A stretch of 64,000 nucleotides of DNA from Paenibacillus peoriae. GTDB taxonomy: Bacteria > Bacillota > Bacilli > Paenibacillales > Paenibacillaceae. Location of the stretch: the NCBI RefSeq assembly GCF_022531965.1, contig NZ_CP092831.1, positions 4,225,001 to 4,289,000 of the forward strand, written 5' to 3'. Shown piece by piece: positions 61,045 to 64,000 of the stretch (the stretch's first letter is position 1; every line of letters begins with the position of its first letter). A program made the position numbers and the translations under genes. Under the pieces are notes generated by a model. That model did no database searches, had not been told where the DNA came from, and saw nothing but the letters and a program-made list of their open reading frames with translations.

Positions 61045-62688
61045 TTATTCTCCCAAAGTATATCCCAATTGTTTCATAAAACGACCAAAGGCCTGCTGTC
61101 CGGACGGATTCCGTTTATATACTCCTGCATGCTCTAAAATTTCACTGAATTTCAGTCCAACCTCATTTTGTATGGTACGAACAGCCGTCTCCTTGTCAGG
61201 CAAACGACCGAACCGAGTGTTTAACTGGTAAATCCAGTCTGCATGCTTAAACAGCGGATGTCCTTCTTGCTGTACAGCCACAGCCAGTTTGTCATCCCCA
61301 CACAAAATATCTGCAATTCCATCCAGTTCATCCTTGAGCCGCCCCGGTAATATGGCAAGTCCCATAACTTCGATCAGACCGATATTTTCCTTCTTGATGT
61401 GATGCATCTCGCGGTGAGGATGAAAAATACCTTCCGGGTACTCTTCACTCGTTCGGTTGTTGCGCAGTACGAGATCCATCTGATACCTGCCTTCGGAATC
61501 ACGGCGCACAATCGGCGTCACAGTATTATGCGGAATCGTTTCCCCCTCTTGCTCTGTATGAGAGAGGACATCAGCTACAGGATCACTATAAGCTTTCCAG
61601 GCTTCAAAAGCAGCATTTCCCGCTTCCAACAGCGCCTCGGCATCTGTTGACGTAAAACGGATGACCGACATCGGCCAATTTACAATCCCTGCTGTAACCT
61701 GCGGGAACGCTTCATTATGGTATACGCCGTCCACACCCGCTTTTTCAATTGGGAATGTATGACGACCACCCTGAAAATGATCATGGGTCAGAATCGATCC
61801 GCCGACAATCGGCAGATCCGCATTGGAGCCAATAAAATAATGCGGAAACGCTTTCGTAAAGGCCAGTAATCGGCGCAGTGTATCCTTCGTGAGCTTCATC
61901 GGTACATGATTATGATGGAACACGATGCAATGCTCGTTGTAATACACATAGGGTGAATATTGAAAAAACCACGGTTCCCCATTCAATTCCACCGGAATGA
62001 TACGCAAATTTTGACGGGACGGATGATTTACTCTTCCTGCATATCCAACGTTTTCACGGCATAATTGACACTTGGGATAAACAGGCGGCGGCAAAAGCTT
62101 CGCCATCGCAATTTCCTTGGGACTTTTTTCTGGCTTGGACAAATTAATCGTAATTTCCATATCTCCGTAAGATGTCGACTGATTCCAGTACACATTGCTG
62201 GCAACCCGATCCATTCGGATGTAGTTCGAATCGATAGATAATTGATAAAAAGCATCAGTCGCCGCCTCTATGCCACGTTCAGCCTCCGTTTGATGAAAGT
62301 CACGGATGACTTCAGATGGTCTCGCCATCAGTAGTCCCATAATTTTGGAATCCAGCAAATCACGATACGTATCTGTGTTTTCGGGGATAAGGCCTATGGC
62401 AAAACCATAATCTATCAATACATTAAGCACAGGCTGGAGGGCTTCAGGGGCCATAATGCCCCCTACATCCCTACCTGAATAAGGCTCGGAAAAACCAAAC
62501 TGATCCAATAACAAATTACGGCTGTAATCTGTGTCTTGCGGACCGACCAAGCCCTTATTTTGTGCGAATGCAACCAGTTGCTCCACCGCATATAGAGCCG
62601 ACTGCTGTACAGTTTCGTCGATGTCATGGGCCAGATGCCGGGAATGTTCCCGGCCTTGGCCTTTATCTGCAGATTGGCGCTCGCTCAT
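61045..62688 (-). CDS. galT: UDP-glucose-hexose-1-phosphate uridylyltransferase, type 2
   Basis: A 547-residue GalT of the Firmicutes-type family (GalT2). It exchanges UMP between UDP-glucose and galactose-1-phosphate. The active-site region is PIVGGSILTHDHFQGGRH near 300, replacing the HPH motif of the shorter E. coli type. YSPYVYYNEHCIVFHHNHVPM is the other conserved stretch. The gene follows galE by 17 nt and ends the galK-galE-galT operon. Length agrees with the family (about 500). Confidence 0.94.
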   Translation of the reverse strand: MSERQSADKGQGREHSRHLAHDIDETVQQSALYAVEQLVAFAQNKGLVGPQDTDYSRNLLLDQFGFSEPYSGRDVGGIMAPEALQPVLNVLIDYGFAIGLIPENTDTYRDLLDSKIMGLLMARPSEVIRDFHQTEAERGIEAATDAFYQLSIDSNYIRMDRVASNVYWNQSTSYGDMEITINLSKPEKSPKEIAMAKLLPPPVYPKCQLCRENVGYAGRVNHPSRQNLRIIPVELNGEPWFFQYSPYVYYNEHCIVFHHNHVPMKLTKDTLRRLLAFTKAFPHYFIGSNADLPIVGGSILTHDHFQGGRHTFPIEKAGVDGVYHNEAFPQVTAGIVNWPMSVIRFTSTDAEALLEAGNAAFEAWKAYSDPVADVLSHTEQEGETIPHNTVTPIVRRDSEGRYQMDLVLRNNRTSEEYPEGIFHPHREMHHIKKENIGLIEVMGLAILPGRLKDELDGIADILCGDDKLAVAVQQEGHPLFKHADWIYQLNTRFGRLPDKETAVRTIQNEVGLKFSEILEHAGVYKRNPSGQQAFGRFMKQLGYTLGE

Positions 62689-62705
62689 ATGTCATCGTCT
62701 CCCGT

Positions 62706-63695
62706 CTATTCGTCGCCGTAGCCGTGAGGGTGCGACTGATGCCATCCCCATGCTCCGCTAATAATATCCTCCAGTTGGGTACGCGCTGGACTCCAGCCCA
62801 ACACCGAACGAGCCTTGTCAGAAGATGCAACCAATATCGCTGGATCGCCTGCGCGGCGAGGTTCTGTCACAACTGGAATCTCGAGCCCGGTGACCTTGCG
62901 TGCTGTCTCAATTACTTCTTTCACAGAGAAGCCCTGTCCGTTGCCCAGATTGAACACGTTGCTGTCATTGCCTTCGCGCAAATAATTTACTGCACGCACA
63001 TGAGCATCCGCCAGATCACTTACGTGAATGTAATCCCGAACACATGTGCCGTCAGGTGTCGCATAGTCCTCACCAAACACAGCGATGTGTGGACGCTGTT
63101 TCAAGGCTGTCTGGAGCACCAATGGGATCAGATGACTTTCTGGTCGGTGATCTTCGCCGATCTTGCCGCTCTCATGCGCACCAGCCGCATTAAAATACCG
63201 TAAAGACACATATTTGATGCCTAAAACTTTATCAAACCACGACATCATGCGCTCCATCATCAGCTTTGTTTCACCATACACGTTGGTTGGCTCTGTACGG
63301 TCACCCTCTTCAATCGGCACCTTTTCCGGTTCGCCGTAGGTAGCCGCAGTAGAGGAAAATACAATTCGGCGCACTCCGGCATCTTTCATCGCCTCCAACA
63401 AGCTCAGCGTGCCAAATACATTGTTGTCGTAATATTTACCAGGATTTTGCATACTTTCTCCAACCAGCGAGTTGGCTGCAAAATGGATAACTGCATCGAT
63501 ACTATTTTCAGAGAACAGTTTGGACAGTAATTCTTTATCCCTCAAATCCCCTTCATACAACTTGCCCCCAAGCAACGCTGCTTTGTGCCCTGTTTGCAAA
63601 TTATCCAGCACCACAACTTCTTCTCCCAGATTCAACAATTCTGCTACGGTATGTGAACCGATATATCCAGCTCCACCTGTTACTAAAATGGCCAT
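62706..63695 (-). CDS. galE: UDP-glucose 4-epimerase
   Basis: A 329-residue short-chain dehydrogenase-type epimerase that interconverts UDP-galactose and UDP-glucose. The NAD motif GGAGYIGSHTV is at the N-terminus, SSTAATYGEP near 123, and the catalytic YGETK near 148. Sugar-nucleotide binding is suggested by RYFNAAGAH. It lies 1 nt after the galK stop and 17 nt before galT, in one operon. Confidence 0.96.
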   Translation of the reverse strand: MAILVTGGAGYIGSHTVAELLNLGEEVVVLDNLQTGHKAALLGGKLYEGDLRDKELLSKLFSENSIDAVIHFAANSLVGESMQNPGKYYDNNVFGTLSLLEAMKDAGVRRIVFSSTAATYGEPEKVPIEEGDRTEPTNVYGETKLMMERMMSWFDKVLGIKYVSLRYFNAAGAHESGKIGEDHRPESHLIPLVLQTALKQRPHIAVFGEDYATPDGTCVRDYIHVSDLADAHVRAVNYLREGNDSNVFNLGNGQGFSVKEVIETARKVTGLEIPVVTEPRRAGDPAILVASSDKARSVLGWSPARTQLEDIISGAWGWHQSHPHGYGDE

Positions 63696-63696
63696 G

Positions 63697-64000
63697 TTAT
63701 TCGTCCTCCTTCAGTTCTTTAACTCCGTCTCCTGCCTTGCATACATAAAAGCTGGCTTCCAGCCCTGTGCGGGTCTGATAAGCTTCGCCGACTTCCTTCA
63801 CAAAACGTTCAACATCGTCCTCATGAACCAACGAAACCGTACACCCTCCAAATCCAGCTCCCGTCATACGAGCACCCAACGTGCCAGGAATGCGTCGGGC
63901 TTCTTCAACCATGACGTCCAGCTCCGTGCAGCTGACCTCATACAAATCGCGTAATGAATCATGAGAAGCATTCATTAACTGACCAAAAGCTGCAAGTTCA
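63697..64000 (-). CDS. galK: Galactokinase, C-terminal part (cut by window edge)
   Basis: About 101 codons of the 3' end are present; the frame continues to the window edge and its true start lies outside. The ATG at 63975 is internal: the frame upstream encodes GQL just before MNASHDSLRD, a typical GalK stretch. The third GHMP-kinase motif, GARMTGAGFGGCTVSLV, is complete. The product phosphorylates galactose at C1. It is the first of the galK-galE-galT genes in this window and ends 1 nt before galE. Confidence 0.94.
   Translation of the reverse strand, partial: ELAAFGQLMNASHDSLRDLYEVSCTELDVMVEEARRIPGTLGARMTGAGFGGCTVSLVHEDDVERFVKEVGEAYQTRTGLEASFYVCKAGDGVKELKEDE

Overview
The window looks like chromosome from a Gram-positive, low-to-mid GC endospore-former, most likely Paenibacillus (P. 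polymyxa group). This rests on gene content and strong AGGAGG ribosome-binding sites: glcT-ptsG-ptsHI with a GlcT antiterminator target, mtlA-mtlR-mtlF-mtlD, a glycine riboswitch ahead of gcvT-gcvPA-gcvPB, a yuaF/floT pair, a LytS/LytTR pair beside an OFA-type transporter, and a Ctc-type L25. The species is an inference. No rRNA, tRNA, CRISPR array, insertion sequence or phage capsid gene was found.

Positions 137-27106 hold the most unusual part: about 24 genes, nearly all on the minus strand, that look like a Gram-positive contractile-injection or type VI-like apparatus. From the promoter end they are: a 740-residue candidate sheath protein and a 141-residue Hcp-like candidate tube protein; a J-domain protein; two FHA proteins; an intact PP2C phosphatase; a membrane PP2C-like protein that has lost metal ligands; two unknown possible baseplate proteins; an Hsp70/actin-fold ATPase; two RDD membrane proteins; an unknown protein; a DcrB/Eag-like protein; a VgrG-like spike; two accessory or immunity-like proteins; a DUF4280 PAAR-like protein; and a second VgrG-like protein fused to a hydrophobic segment and a predicted HNH-type toxin, followed by candidate immunity genes (one SUFU-like). 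A DUF2167 membrane protein lies at the far end. Just outside are a secreted, anchored VWA protein (plus strand) and a Ser/Thr kinase (minus strand). Kinase, phosphatase, FHA and VWA together resemble the threonine-phosphorylation control of some type VI systems. No TssJLM membrane complex or ClpV was found.

Positions 27196-41086 carry a LytS/LytTR two-component system with an OFA-family transporter, whose upstream region has a direct repeat like the E. coli YpdB site; a small membrane protein; an orphan chemoreceptor; L25/Ctc; a type I pullulanase with a C-terminal CBM41-like domain; and a two-gene ABC transporter behind a perfect 19-bp Fur box, one subunit fused to a DUF454 domain.

Positions 41086-64000 are metabolic: mannitol uptake and oxidation (mtlARFD); the glycine cleavage system (gcvH divergent from riboswitch-controlled gcvT-gcvPA-gcvPB); the general and glucose PTS (ptsG, ptsH, ptsI) with glcT; the membrane-organising yuaF/floT pair; an iron-type alcohol dehydrogenase; and the Leloir genes galK (cut by the window edge), galE and galT. 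Most transcription units end in clear intrinsic terminators.
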